Assembly (NCBI RefSeq): GCF_009861505.1
Contig: NZ_WTFT01000035.1
Location: 41,113 to 105,112 of the forward strand
Length of the DNA: 64,000 nucleotides
Source: Pseudomonas izuensis
GTDB taxonomy: Bacteria; Pseudomonadota; Gammaproteobacteria; Pseudomonadales; Pseudomonadaceae
Direction of reading: 5' to 3'
Part shown: piece after piece, positions 16,954 through 25,939 of the stretch
How the letters are laid out: every line of letters begins with the position of its first letter
How positions within the stretch are numbered: position 1 is the first letter of the stretch
The notes under the pieces: model-generated
Database searches by the model: none
What the model was told of the DNA's origin: nothing
The model's input: the letters and a program-made list of their open reading frames with translations, nothing else
Made by a program: the position numbers and the translations under genes

Positions 16954-18633
16954 ATGGACGGCCTGAACGGGTTGACGGCGTTGCGAGTGAACAGCGCCGA
17001 GCAGTTGAGCTGGGATGATCGCTGCGACTTGCTGATCGTCGGTTTCGGCGGGGCCGGCGCCTGTGCTGCCATCGAAGCCGCCAGCCGTGGCCTGGCGGTG
17101 CTGGCGCTGGACCGCTTCGAAGGGGGTGGTGCCACAGCATTGAGCGGTGGCGTGGTGTATGCCGGCGGAGGAACGCCGTACCAGCGTCAGGCGGGTTACG
17201 AAGACACCGACGAAGCCATGTTCAATTACCTGCGCCACGAAGTCGGTGACGCCGTCAGCAGCCGGACGCTGAAGGAATTCTGCGAAGGCAGTCGCGCACA
17301 ACTAGCCTGGCTCGAGCGCCACGGCGTCGCCTTCGAGTCCAGTGTTCCGCCGCACAAGACCTCATACCCGAGCGATCAGTACTACCTCTATTACTCCGGC
17401 AACGAAGCCGTGCCGGCCTATGCCGCCAGCGCCAAACCGGCGCCCCGCGGGCACCGCACCAAAGGCCCGGGCATGTCCGGCGCCAGCCTGTTTGCCCCGC
17501 TCAAGGCCAGCGCCTTGCGCCAAGGTGCACGGTTGCGCAGTCAATGCGAAGTGCGTCGCCTGGTGCTCGATCACAACGATCAGGTACTCGGCGTCGAAGC
17601 CTGGCAGCTGCTACCGGGCAGCCGCGCCGCCCGGCAACATGCGCGCCTGTCGCGTTGGGCCGCCGCCATTCATATGTACGCCCCGGCCCTGGCCGACCGC
17701 TTGCGCGCTCGTCAAAAACGCATCGAACAAACTCATGCCAAACGCCAACTGATCCGCGCCGAACACGCGGTGCTGCTGAGCAGCGGCGGTTTTATCTTCA
17801 ACCGCGAATGGGTGGACAAGCATGCCCCGCAGTACCTGGCCGGCTTTCCGCTGGGCACCACTGGCTGTAACGGCGCCGGCATCGCCCTGGGCCAGAGCGC
17901 CGGTGGCAGCGTGGCGCGAATGGACAAGGTCAGCGCCTGGCGCTTCATCAATCCGCCCTTGGCTTGGGCCCGAGGGCTGATCGTCAACGGGCGCGGCCAG
18001 CGCTACGCCAACGAAGAAATCTACGGCGCGACCCTCGGCCACGCGATGGTCGAAGAACAGGACGGCCGCGCCATCCTGATCCTCAACCGGGCACTGGTGC
18101 GCGAGGCATTGCGTCAAGTCGGGCCGGGCAAGGTGTGGAATTTCCAGCGCCTGCCAGTGCTGCTCAACCTGCTGTTCAACGCCAAGCGCAGCAACAGCCT
18201 GGCCGCGTTGGCCAAGCGCTGCAACCTGCCTCCCGAACTGCTGCGCCAAAGTGTCGAGCGCTATACCCGAGCAGCGCAGGGCGTAATTGCCGATGAGTTC
18301 GGCAAGTCCGGGGCGATGCTCGCCAACCTCGAACAAGGCCCGTGGTACGCCCTCGACCTGTCGTTCGACAGCAAACTCTTCCCCTGCCCGGTCATTACCC
18401 TCGGCGGGCTGAAGGTGTGCGAGCGCAGCGGCCGGGTACTGGACCACGCCGACGTGCCGATCCACGGCCTGTACAGCGCGGGCCGCAACGCGGTCGGGGT
18501 CGCTTCCAACCTTTATGTCTCCGGCCTGTCGCTGGCCGATTGCATCTATTCCGGTCGCCGGGCTGCCGCCCACGTGGCCGACCAAATCGCACTTCAAACC
18601 ACAGGATCAGGAGAACAACAATGCAACGTGTAG
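16954..18633 (+). CDS. tesI: 3-ketosteroid Delta4(5alpha)-dehydrogenase (TesI-like)
   Basis: The 559-aa FAD protein has the Rossmann motif VGFGGAGACAAIEAASRG near residue 30 and EGGGATALSGGVVYAGGG. The C terminus includes SAGRNAVGVASNLYVSGLSLADC. The Tyr521-Val-Ser523 triplet in that segment matches the Tyr-x-Ser catalytic pair described for Rhodococcus Delta4-(5alpha)-dehydrogenase, distinguishing it from the Delta1-enzyme encoded at 24-25.7 kb. It would convert 5alpha-3-ketosteroids to Delta4 products. It follows hsaB by 9 bp, and its 3' end overlaps the next gene by 13 bp, a sign of tight coupling. Confidence 0.87.
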   Translation: MDGLNGLTALRVNSAEQLSWDDRCDLLIVGFGGAGACAAIEAASRGLAVLALDRFEGGGATALSGGVVYAGGGTPYQRQAGYEDTDEAMFNYLRHEVGDAVSSRTLKEFCEGSRAQLAWLERHGVAFESSVPPHKTSYPSDQYYLYYSGNEAVPAYAASAKPAPRGHRTKGPGMSGASLFAPLKASALRQGARLRSQCEVRRLVLDHNDQVLGVEAWQLLPGSRAARQHARLSRWAAAIHMYAPALADRLRARQKRIEQTHAKRQLIRAEHAVLLSSGGFIFNREWVDKHAPQYLAGFPLGTTGCNGAGIALGQSAGGSVARMDKVSAWRFINPPLAWARGLIVNGRGQRYANEEIYGATLGHAMVEEQDGRAILILNRALVREALRQVGPGKVWNFQRLPVLLNLLFNAKRSNSLAALAKRCNLPPELLRQSVERYTRAAQGVIADEFGKSGAMLANLEQGPWYALDLSFDSKLFPCPVITLGGLKVCERSGRVLDHADVPIHGLYSAGRNAVGVASNLYVSGLSLADCIYSGRRAAAHVADQIALQTTGSGEQQCNV

Positions 18634-19376
18634 AAGGCAAAGTCTGCATCATCACCGGCGCCGCCAGCGGCATCGGTCGCGAAGACGCCCTGCTGCTGGC
18701 CCGCGAAGGCGCCAAGGTGGTGCTGACCGACCTCAATGAGGAAGCGGGCCGCCAGGTCGCCGCGGAAATCGGCAGCAACGCCCTGTTCATTCGTCACGAC
18801 ATCGCCAGCGAGAGTGACTGGCAGCACGTGATCAAGACCACCGTCGAACACTTCGGTCGTCTCGATGTGCTGGTCAACAACGCCGCGATCCTCGCGCTGG
18901 GCAGCATCGAAGACACCACCCTGGAGCTGTGGCAGAAGGTGCAGAAAATCAATGGCGACGGCTACTTCCTGGGCTGCAAATACGCGATCCAGGCGATGAA
19001 GGAAACCGGCGGCGGCTCGATCATCAACATGTCGTCGGTCGCGGCGCTGGGCGCGATGCCGATGTTCTGCGCCTACTCGGCATCCAAGGGTGCAGTGGCG
19101 GCGATGACCCGTTCCATCGCCTTGCATTGCAAGCAGCAGGGCTACCGCATTCGCTGCAACAGCGTGCACCCCGACGGCGTCAACACGCCGATGACCCAGG
19201 CCCTGGCCGGTGGTCAGGCGATCCCCCAGGAAGCCCTCGATCAGGACCCGATGAACCGCATGTGCGCCCCTCGGGATATCGCCAATGTGGTGCTGTTCCT
19301 GGCCACCGACGAGTCGCGTTTCGTCAACGGTGCCGAGATCCGCGTCGACAATGCGCAACTGATCAGCGGGCTCTGA
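18621..19376 (+). CDS. 3beta/17beta-hydroxysteroid dehydrogenase-type SDR
   Basis: The 251-aa SDR has TGAASGIG (12-19), NNAA near 87, and Ser...Tyr-SASK (INMSSVAALGAMPMFCAYSASKG). It shows the unusual ALHCKQQGYRIRCNSVHPDGVNTPM stretch also typical of Comamonas testosteroni 3beta/17beta-HSD, which supports oxidation of a 3- or 17-hydroxyl on the steroid nucleus with NAD+. AGGAG lies 8 nt before the ATG, inside the end of the Delta4-dehydrogenase gene. It probably feeds ketosteroids to the dehydrogenases encoded beside it. Regiospecificity is not readable from sequence. Confidence 0.9.
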   Translation: MQRVEGKVCIITGAASGIGREDALLLAREGAKVVLTDLNEEAGRQVAAEIGSNALFIRHDIASESDWQHVIKTTVEHFGRLDVLVNNAAILALGSIEDTTLELWQKVQKINGDGYFLGCKYAIQAMKETGGGSIINMSSVAALGAMPMFCAYSASKGAVAAMTRSIALHCKQQGYRIRCNSVHPDGVNTPMTQALAGGQAIPQEALDQDPMNRMCAPRDIANVVLFLATDESRFVNGAEIRVDNAQLISGL

Positions 19377-19389
19377 GGTCGAGGTGAAC

Positions 19390-20478
19390 ATGGGCACGCA
19401 ATTGCAGAACCTGACACCGGCCCCATCGTTGACGGGCAGCTATTCATTGCAAGTGTGCGCGGTGGTCGACGAGACCCTGGATGCCCGCTCGCTGGTGCTG
19501 GATATCCCGCCGTCGCTGCGGGAACGCTTTCGCTACAAACCGGGTCAGTTCCTGAGTTTTCGCGTGCCCCTGGCCGGCAAACTGTTGACCCGCTGCTACT
19601 CCATGGCGAGTTCGCCCGTGGTGGACGCGCTGCCCAAGGTCACGGTCAAGCGGGTCGACGGTGGCCGGGTGTCGAACTGGATGAACGACGTACAGGTCGG
19701 CGACTGGCTGGAGGTGTTGCCGCCGGCCGGGCACTTCTGTCTGGATGAAGAGCAACCGGATGAGGACGCCCGACCACTGGTGCTGTTCGGTGGCGGTTCG
19801 GGGATTACTCCGGTGTTCTCCATTCTCAAATCGACACTGCACAGCAGCGCACGGCCGATCAAGCTGATCTACGCCAACCGCGATGAAGCGTCGGTGATTT
19901 TCAAGGACGAGCTGTGCCGGTTGATCAAGGCGCATCCTGATCGACTGCACGTGGTGCACGTCCTCGATTCGGTGCAGGGTTTCCTCACGGACGCTCAAGT
20001 CCGTCATTTGCTGCGCGGTTCGGCGGGGGGGGATTATTTCATCTGCGGGCCGGGGCCGTTCATGGACACCGTGGAACGCACGCTGCTGGCACTGGGCGAA
20101 AGCGCCGGGCGCATCCATGTCGAACGTTTCGTTTCACCGCCGGACCCGGACCAGTTGCTGGCCGAAGAGGCCGTGGCCCGTGCCGCCGCGCTCGATTCGC
20201 ACTGCGAGGCATTGATCGTCGAACTCGATGGCCAGCAACACGAAATCACCTGCCGTCCCGGCGACACCTTGCTGCAAAGCTGCAAGGCGGCCGGGCTGGA
20301 TGTGCCGTCGTCCTGCGAGGAAGGCTTTTGCGGGGCGTGCATGTGCGTGGTCAAGGAAGGTGAAGTCCAGTTGGCGCGCAACGATGTCTTGACCCCGAAG
20401 GAACTCGCCGACGGCTGGACCCTGGCCTGCCAGAGCCGTCCGACCGGCGCCCGTGTGCGCCTGAAATTCCCCGATTGA
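19390..20478 (+). CDS. kshB: KshB, ferredoxin reductase of 3-ketosteroid 9alpha-hydroxylase
   Basis: The 362-aa protein contains an FAD/NAD(P)H reductase module (RCYSMASSP for FAD near residue 75, GGGSGITP for NAD near 137) followed by a plant-type [2Fe-2S] domain. Its ligands are in CEEGFCGAC, with the fourth Cys in WTLACQS. This is the domain order of KshB, which passes electrons from NADH to KshA. I chose the ATG at 19390 (GAGG 5 nt upstream) over the GTG at 19384. It is last in the hsaB operon; its oxygenase partner is encoded 14 kb away at 34.7 kb. Confidence 0.92.
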   Translation: MGTQLQNLTPAPSLTGSYSLQVCAVVDETLDARSLVLDIPPSLRERFRYKPGQFLSFRVPLAGKLLTRCYSMASSPVVDALPKVTVKRVDGGRVSNWMNDVQVGDWLEVLPPAGHFCLDEEQPDEDARPLVLFGGGSGITPVFSILKSTLHSSARPIKLIYANRDEASVIFKDELCRLIKAHPDRLHVVHVLDSVQGFLTDAQVRHLLRGSAGGDYFICGPGPFMDTVERTLLALGESAGRIHVERFVSPPDPDQLLAEEAVARAAALDSHCEALIVELDGQQHEITCRPGDTLLQSCKAAGLDVPSSCEEGFCGACMCVVKEGEVQLARNDVLTPKELADGWTLACQSRPTGARVRLKFPD

Positions 20479-20507
20479 ACCCCCCTTGCCCATGTGGAAC
20501 GCAAAAC

Positions 20508-20608
20508 CTGTGGGAGCGAGCCTGCTCGCGATGGTCGTTAACGAAAACGCGGGCTACCTGATGCCCGCGTTGTCAGGGCGTTTTTCGCGAGCAGGCTCGC
20601 TCCTACAG
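20508..20608. repeat. REPIN
   Basis: Inverted REP pair (GTGGGAGCGAGCCTGCTCGCGATGG type) immediately after kshB and before the next operator. Confidence 0.83.
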
Positions 20609-20629
20609 GAAGCCGGGCGTTCCGTCGCC

Positions 20630-20674
20630 CTAGTCCCAACGGACGATCATGTCGGCCCGGTCTGCAGTTAGACT
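20630..20674 (+). promoter_or_regulatory. Predicted steroid-regulon operator and promoter for the SDR/fadD3 operon
   Basis: CTAGTCC, four bases, GGACGATC at 20630-20648, then TAGACT at 20669-20674 after 20 nt. Confidence 0.7.
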
Positions 20675-20715
20675 CGGCCACAGCATTAGCCCACAACAAT
20701 AAAAGAGGTGCAGTT

Positions 20716-21462
20716 ATGGCTCGTTTGCACAATAAGGTCGCGGTGGTCACCGGCGGCGCTTCGGGGATTGGCCTGGCCTGCGTGCGCCGCTTTGCCGCTG
20801 AAGGCGCGCAAGTGGTGGGGCTGGACATCGGCAGCGCACCGGCGGATTTCCCCGGCCTGTTCATGACCCTGGACGTGCGCGACGAAGCGCAGGTGCAACA
20901 AGTGATGCAGGAAGTCGTCAGCCGCTTCGGGCACATCGACGTGCTGGTCAACGCCGCCGGCGTCGCCGATCAGGGCAGCGTCACCCAGACCACCACCGCC
21001 AACTGGCAACGGGTGATGGACATCAACCTGACCGGCAGCATGCTCACCAGCAAATACGCGCTGGAGTCGATGGTGTCGCAACGCAGCGGTTCGATCATTA
21101 ACGTCGGCTCGATCTTCGGCCTGCAAGGTTGCGATGGCAATGTCGCCTACAACGTGTCCAAGGGTGGCATCAACCAGTTGACCCGCTCGATGGCCATCGA
21201 CTACGGCTACGCCAATGTGCGCGTCAACGGCTTGTGCCCGGGCCTGATCGAAACGCCAATGACCAGCATGGTGCGCGAACATGAAGCGTTCCACGCCTTC
21301 TTCGCCTCGCAGCACATGCTCAGTCGCTCGGGCCAACCGGAAGAAGTGGCCAACGTCGCACTGTTCCTGGCCTCGGACGAAGCGTCCTTTGTCAGCGGCC
21401 AGATGATTGCGGTAGACGGCGGTTTCTCCGCCGGTCGCCGCTTCGCCCCGCCCGCCGCGTAA
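20716..21462 (+). CDS. SDR family oxidoreductase
   Basis: The 248-aa NAD(P)-binding SDR has TGGASGIG, the NAAG motif (VLVNAAGVADQG), and the Ser...YNVSK catalytic set (INVGSIFGLQGCDGNVAYNVSKGG), ending in DGGFSAGRRF. A clear AAAGAGGTG ribosome site precedes the ATG. It is first in a two-gene operon with the FadD3-like CoA ligase gene 73 bp downstream, under a predicted operator. It could act on a nucleus hydroxyl or on the ring C/D acid before CoA activation; sequence alone does not decide. Confidence 0.88.
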   Translation: MARLHNKVAVVTGGASGIGLACVRRFAAEGAQVVGLDIGSAPADFPGLFMTLDVRDEAQVQQVMQEVVSRFGHIDVLVNAAGVADQGSVTQTTTANWQRVMDINLTGSMLTSKYALESMVSQRSGSIINVGSIFGLQGCDGNVAYNVSKGGINQLTRSMAIDYGYANVRVNGLCPGLIETPMTSMVREHEAFHAFFASQHMLSRSGQPEEVANVALFLASDEASFVSGQMIAVDGGFSAGRRFAPPAA

Positions 21463-21535
21463 ATCGCCATCCAGCCGGGCGCCCTGCCCGGCTCACTCCC
21501 TTTTTTCATACCAGTCTTCTAACCGGGGAGGCCCC

Positions 21536-23092
21536 ATGCCGCCTGTCGCCACTGCACTGACCATCGCTCAACTGTTCGCCAACACAGCCCAGGCCTTCGG
21601 CGACCGCCCGGCCATCGAGGATTCGGGGCGCTCGATCAGCTACCGGGAACTCGATCACTTGCGCCGCCAGGCCGCCCGCGCGCTGCTGGCGCTGGACGTT
21701 CAGGTCGGCGACCGGGTGGCGGTCTGGGCGCCAAACATCTGGGAGTGGATCGTGGCTGCCGGGGCGCTGCAGAGCATCGGTGCCGCACTGGTGCCGCTCA
21801 ACACCCGCATGAAGGGCAGCGAGGCCGGTTACATCCTGCGCGAGAGCGGCGCCTGTGTTTTATTCGCCATCGGCGAGTTTCTCGGCGTGGACTACCCGGG
21901 CATGCTGGCCACCGAAGACCTGCCAGCCCTGCGCCACATCGTCACCCTGCGCGGTGCAGGTTCCGGCACCCTGCGGTGGGAGACGTTCCTGGACCTGGCC
22001 GCTGACCTGCCGCAATTGGCGCTGCGCACCCGCGAACAACAGGTCGGCCCGCAAGCGCTGTCCGATTTGCTGTTCACTTCGGGCACGACCGGCAAACCCA
22101 AAGGGGTCAAGACCTGCCACGGTCAAAATCTGCGAATCGTGCGCGACTGGAGCGATATCGTCGGTTTGCGTGAGGGCGATCGCTACCTGATCGTCAATCC
22201 GTTCTTCCACTCCTTCGGCTACAAGGCCGGTTGGCTGGCGGCGCTGATGCGTGGCTGCACGATCCTGCCGCAGCAGGTGTTCGACGTGCAGGCGGTGCTT
22301 GAATGCGTGCAGCGCGAGCGCATCACCGTGTTGCCGGGGCCGCCGACGCTTTACCAATCGCTGCTCGCCCATCCGCAACGCGATGCCTTCGATTTGAGTT
22401 CATTGCGGGTGGCGGTGACCGGTGCGGCGGCGATTCCGGTGGAGATGATCCATCGCATGCGCGACGAGCTCGGTTTCGCCACCATCGTCACCGCCTACGG
22501 CCTGACCGAGGTTTGTGGCTTTGCGACCATCTGCCGCCCTGGTGACTCGGCGGAACAAGTCGCCAACACCAGCGGCCGGGCGATGCCTGGCGTCGAGGTC
22601 CGCTGTGTCGGCACCAACGGTCGCAGCCAGCCAGCCAATGTCCCCGGCGAAGTACAGATACGCGGCTACAACCTGATGCAGGGGTATTTCAATAATCCCC
22701 AGGCGAGCCGGGAAATGCTCGATGCCGACGGCTGGCTGCACACCGGGGACATCGGCGTACTCGATGAGCAGGGTTATCTGCGCATCACCGACCGGCTCAA
22801 GGACATGTTCATCACCGGCGGTTTCAATGTGTACCCGGCGGAGATCGAGCAGTGCCTGCTGACGTATCCGGGGGTGGCGCAGGTGGCGGTGATTGGCATT
22901 CCTGACGAGCGGATGGGCGAAGTGGCGATGGCTTTTCTGCTGCCGGCACCGGGCATCGAGATCGAGGAGGCAAGGTTCCTGGCCTGGTGCCGCGAGCAGA
23001 TGGCCAACTACAAGGTTCCGCGTCGGGTGCAGGTGCTTGAGAGCATGCCGCTGAATGCGGCGGGCAAGCCTTGCTCCCACGGGGTCTTGTAG
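21536..23092 (+). CDS. fadD3: FadD3-like HIP-CoA ligase with REP-derived C terminus
   Basis: The 518-aa ANL-family acyl-CoA ligase has LLFTSGTTGKPKGV (P-loop), FFHSFGYKAGW, TAYGLTE, GWLHTGDIG and DRLKDMFITGGFNVYP. Similarity to M. tuberculosis FadD3 (Rv3561) suggests it activates the hexahydroindane propionate HIP to its CoA ester, the entry to ring C/D catabolism. The C-terminal catalytic Lys511 in NAAGK is kept, but the residues after it (PCSHGVL) are encoded by a REP half-element. The normal end (about VSKPQLRELG) is lost. Whether the seven-residue substitute tail still works is unknown. Confidence 0.9.
   Translation: MPPVATALTIAQLFANTAQAFGDRPAIEDSGRSISYRELDHLRRQAARALLALDVQVGDRVAVWAPNIWEWIVAAGALQSIGAALVPLNTRMKGSEAGYILRESGACVLFAIGEFLGVDYPGMLATEDLPALRHIVTLRGAGSGTLRWETFLDLAADLPQLALRTREQQVGPQALSDLLFTSGTTGKPKGVKTCHGQNLRIVRDWSDIVGLREGDRYLIVNPFFHSFGYKAGWLAALMRGCTILPQQVFDVQAVLECVQRERITVLPGPPTLYQSLLAHPQRDAFDLSSLRVAVTGAAAIPVEMIHRMRDELGFATIVTAYGLTEVCGFATICRPGDSAEQVANTSGRAMPGVEVRCVGTNGRSQPANVPGEVQIRGYNLMQGYFNNPQASREMLDADGWLHTGDIGVLDEQGYLRITDRLKDMFITGGFNVYPAEIEQCLLTYPGVAQVAVIGIPDERMGEVAMAFLLPAPGIEIEEARFLAWCREQMANYKVPRRVQVLESMPLNAAGKPCSHGVL
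23059..23083. repeat. REP half-element forming the 3' end of the fadD3-like gene
   Basis: GCGGGCAAGCCTTGCTCCCAC plus following G's matches the REP arms at about 4795 and 37875. It begins at the Gly-Lys codons of the ligase C-terminal motif and runs to just before the TAG stop. Confidence 0.8.
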
Positions 23093-23102
23093 TGCTCTTG
23101 GG

Positions 23103-23975
23103 TCAGATGACCCGCGCCGGATGCTGTCGGCGGGGCTCGCCAAGCATGGCGCGATGGGATGGCGGCTGGCGACCCTCGGCTTCACTGATGCCATAACCCC
23201 GGGCGATTTCGGCGGTGATCAGGGTTCGTCCGGAGAACGTCATCAACTGCGGATCGTTGAGCAAGGCATGAATCACCCGTCCATTGAATTGCGGGGTTTC
23301 GGCATCCGCCAGAAACGCCCGGTATTGCTCGCCATGCTGTTCACCGGCAATCCGCGTACGTTCGGTCAGTTGCGGCCCCAGCCACAGCGACAGCGCCGCC
23401 ACGCCCTGCCCTTCAAAATCCACCGCCATGTCCGCCGCCAGCTTGTCGATACCGGCCTTCTGCGCACCGTATGCCGGCCCGTGCATGTAGCACCCGGCGC
23501 CGAATGACGAGGTAAAACAGACCAGTCCTTGAGCACTGCGCAACAGCAACGGCGCCGCGTAGTAGCTGGCGATGTACGCCGAGCGCAAACCCACATCGAT
23601 TATCCGCACCAGGTCCGGCGGCTTGGCCCAGAACGGACCCGGCTCGATCAACTGGTCATGGATGAACGCGGCATTGTTCACCAGCAGATCCAGGTGCCCG
23701 CATTCCTGCTCGACCCTTGCAAACAACGCCTGCACCTGCCCATCGTCGGCATGATCGCAGACCACCGCGATGCCGCGCCCACCCGCCGCTGTAATCGCAG
23801 CAGCAGTGTCTTCCAGCGAGCCCTGCAAGGCCTGCCCGTACAGATTCGAACCGCCGTGCTCCGGCGCACGGCCAGTGACGAACACCGTCATGCCCGCCGC
23901 CCCCAAGGCCAGGGCAATGCCCCGGCCAACCCCACGACTGGCGCCCGTGACGACTGCAACCTGCTGACTGTTCAT
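23103..23975 (-). CDS. SDR family oxidoreductase (DHRS1-like)
   Basis: The 290-aa SDR begins VAVVTGASRGVGRGIALAL and has VNNAAF near residue 92 and a YGAQKAG catalytic Tyr/Lys motif. The insert NLYGQALQGSLEDTAAAI after the second strand is typical of the DHRS1-like subfamily. Its ATG overlaps the kstD stop (ATGA), so the two are translationally coupled. It converges on the fadD3-like gene with 10 bp between the stops. A redox role on the steroid nucleus or its acid products is inferred from context; the substrate is unknown. Confidence 0.87.
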   Translation of the reverse strand: MNSQQVAVVTGASRGVGRGIALALGAAGMTVFVTGRAPEHGGSNLYGQALQGSLEDTAAAITAAGGRGIAVVCDHADDGQVQALFARVEQECGHLDLLVNNAAFIHDQLIEPGPFWAKPPDLVRIIDVGLRSAYIASYYAAPLLLRSAQGLVCFTSSFGAGCYMHGPAYGAQKAGIDKLAADMAVDFEGQGVAALSLWLGPQLTERTRIAGEQHGEQYRAFLADAETPQFNGRVIHALLNDPQLMTFSGRTLITAEIARGYGISEAEGRQPPSHRAMLGEPRRQHPARVI

Positions 23976-25714
23976 TCGACACTCCCGAACAACGCTTTAC
24001 CCGAGACCGTTTCGCTCTGGTGCTTGATGTGATTGGCCGCCAGATACCCGAAGGTCATGGCCGGACCAATGGTCGAGCCGGCGCCCGGATAGGTACGGCC
24101 CATCATCGAAGCGGCGCTGTTGCCGATGGCGTACAGGCCGTCGATGGGATGGCCGTCTTCGTGCAACACACGGGCGTGAACGTCGGTGAGTAAGCCACCC
24201 TTGGTGCCGATGTCCCCGGCGTCGATGCGCACCGCGTAGAACGGCCCCTTGAGCAGCGGCGCCAGACACGGATTGGGTTTTACGCTCGGATCGCCGTAGT
24301 AGCGATCGAACAGCGACTCGCCCTTGTGGAAATCTTCGTCGACACCCTGCACCGCCATACCGTTGAAGCGCTGCACCGTGCGCACCAGTCCACCGGCGTC
24401 CACGCCGATTTCAGTGGCCAATGCCTCAAGGGTCGGTGCCTTGTGGAAGTAGGTGCGCAAGTGCTCGGGCAACTGCCAGTCTCGCTGGGCATAGCCCGGC
24501 AACAACGCGCCGCAGGGGTATTTACGGCGGAACTCGGCGTCGAACACCATCCAGCACGGCACACTTACCGCGGCTTTGCGGTCGTTGGCGTACATGGCGT
24601 AGACGATATCGGTGTAGGGCGCGGCTTCATTGACGAAACGCTCACCGGCGGAGTTGACCATCACGCACCCCGGCAACGTCCGTTCGACGAACAGCGCGCG
24701 CTGTTTTTCCTCGCCCTGGACATGGGTGGTCGGCGCCCACCAGCTGTGGTCCATCAGGGCCGTGCGCGCGCCGATGGCCTGGCCGGCACGAATGCCGTCG
24801 CCGGTATTGTGCGGCGGCGTGGCGCTCCAAAGCGCTTGGGACGGCTGCGGCAGATACTGCGCGCGCATCGCCTGGTTACGCTCGAAACCACCGGCGGCGA
24901 TGATCACGCCATAGCGCGCCTTGACGTTGAGCCTCTGCCCATTGCGACAGACCCGTGCGCCACCGACCCGATCACCGACGATCAGCAATTCTTCCAGTGC
25001 ACAGTTGAGCCACAGCGACTTGCCGCGATCCTGCAATGAACAGCGCAAGGCACCGATCAAGGCATTTCCCAGCGTCAAATAGCGATCTCGGCGGGACAAG
25101 CGCCGGCCCTCACGATCACGCCAGTAACGCCACATCACACGCAGTGTCAGGCGCAACCAGCCAGGCCCACGGCACAGCAAAACCTGCGCCTCTTTCATGG
25201 TCATCGCCATGCGCCCCATCATCAAGGTGCCGGGGGATGGCGCGCGCATGCGCAGGAATTCTTCGCCCAGTTCGGCGGCGTCAAACGGTTGCGGGTCCAT
25301 GGAGCGATAGCCCGGTTTTCCGCCTTCGACTTCGGGGTAGTAGTCGGCGTAACGGGGTTGTGCCTCGAAGCGCACGCGGGTCTGGCGTTCGAGGTATTCG
25401 ACCATCTCCCGGCCGTGCTCGACGTAAGCCTCAATGCGCCCATCATCGATTTCGCCATGGGTGACCGCGCGAATGTAGGCGATGGCTTCGGCGGCCGAAT
25501 CACTGCCACCGAGGGCTTTGATCCGGTGGTTGTCGGGGATCCAGATACCGCCGCCGGACACCGCCGAGGTGCCGCCGTACTCGGCACTTTTTTCGATCAA
25601 CAGCGCATTCAGGCCCAGGTCGTGGGCGCGCAGTGCAGCGGTCATGCCCCCCGCGCCCGAGCCAATCACCAGCACATCACAGCACTCGTCCCATTTAATT
25701 GCGGCAGCGTTCAT
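23972..25714 (-). CDS. kstD: 3-ketosteroid Delta1-dehydrogenase (KstD/TesH)
   Basis: The 580-aa FAD enzyme has VLVIGSGAGGMTAAL near residue 14, EYGGTSAVSGGGIWIP near 46, YADYYPEVEGGKPGYRSMDP, VIIAAGGFERN, and the Delta1-dehydrogenase signature GDIGTKGGLLTD near 515 followed by AGSTIGPAMTFG. These match Comamonas TesH and other Delta1-KSTDs. It introduces the C1-C2 double bond that, with 9alpha-hydroxylation, opens ring B. It is first in a leftward two-gene unit with an SDR, under a predicted operator about 80-120 bp upstream. It is probably membrane-associated or cytoplasmic. Confidence 0.92.
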   Translation of the reverse strand: MNAAAIKWDECCDVLVIGSGAGGMTAALRAHDLGLNALLIEKSAEYGGTSAVSGGGIWIPDNHRIKALGGSDSAAEAIAYIRAVTHGEIDDGRIEAYVEHGREMVEYLERQTRVRFEAQPRYADYYPEVEGGKPGYRSMDPQPFDAAELGEEFLRMRAPSPGTLMMGRMAMTMKEAQVLLCRGPGWLRLTLRVMWRYWRDREGRRLSRRDRYLTLGNALIGALRCSLQDRGKSLWLNCALEELLIVGDRVGGARVCRNGQRLNVKARYGVIIAAGGFERNQAMRAQYLPQPSQALWSATPPHNTGDGIRAGQAIGARTALMDHSWWAPTTHVQGEEKQRALFVERTLPGCVMVNSAGERFVNEAAPYTDIVYAMYANDRKAAVSVPCWMVFDAEFRRKYPCGALLPGYAQRDWQLPEHLRTYFHKAPTLEALATEIGVDAGGLVRTVQRFNGMAVQGVDEDFHKGESLFDRYYGDPSVKPNPCLAPLLKGPFYAVRIDAGDIGTKGGLLTDVHARVLHEDGHPIDGLYAIGNSAASMMGRTYPGAGSTIGPAMTFGYLAANHIKHQSETVSGKALFGSVE

Positions 25715-25790
25715 GCGGTAACCCTTGTTCAGCGCCCATCAGGCAAAAACCGCCGCTGCCGGATCTTCGCCCGGTGCAGTCGGTCTCGGG

Positions 25791-25835
25791 ATTGTTCGCC
25801 GCGCGGGCTGGGTGTTCATCGTCCGATGGGACTAA
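25791..25835 (-). promoter_or_regulatory. Predicted steroid-regulon operator and promoter for kstD
   Basis: The coding strand reads TTAGTCC, four bases, GGACGATG (25835-25817), then AACAAT at 25796-25791 after 20 nt. Confidence 0.7.
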
Positions 25836-25881
25836 GGCGGGGCTGGTGCTTCACCCAGACCTGTGCGTCCACCGCAAATCC

Positions 25882-25908
25882 CTGTAGGAGCTGGCTTGCC
25901 AGCGAAGG
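25882..25908 (+). repeat. Single REP
   Basis: One REP (GTAGGAGCTGGCTTGCCAGCGAAGG type) just outside the left end of element copy B, in the same relative place as the REP beside copy A. Confidence 0.7.
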
Positions 25909-25939
25909 CTTTGTGTCAGGCGATTAGGATTTTGATGGT

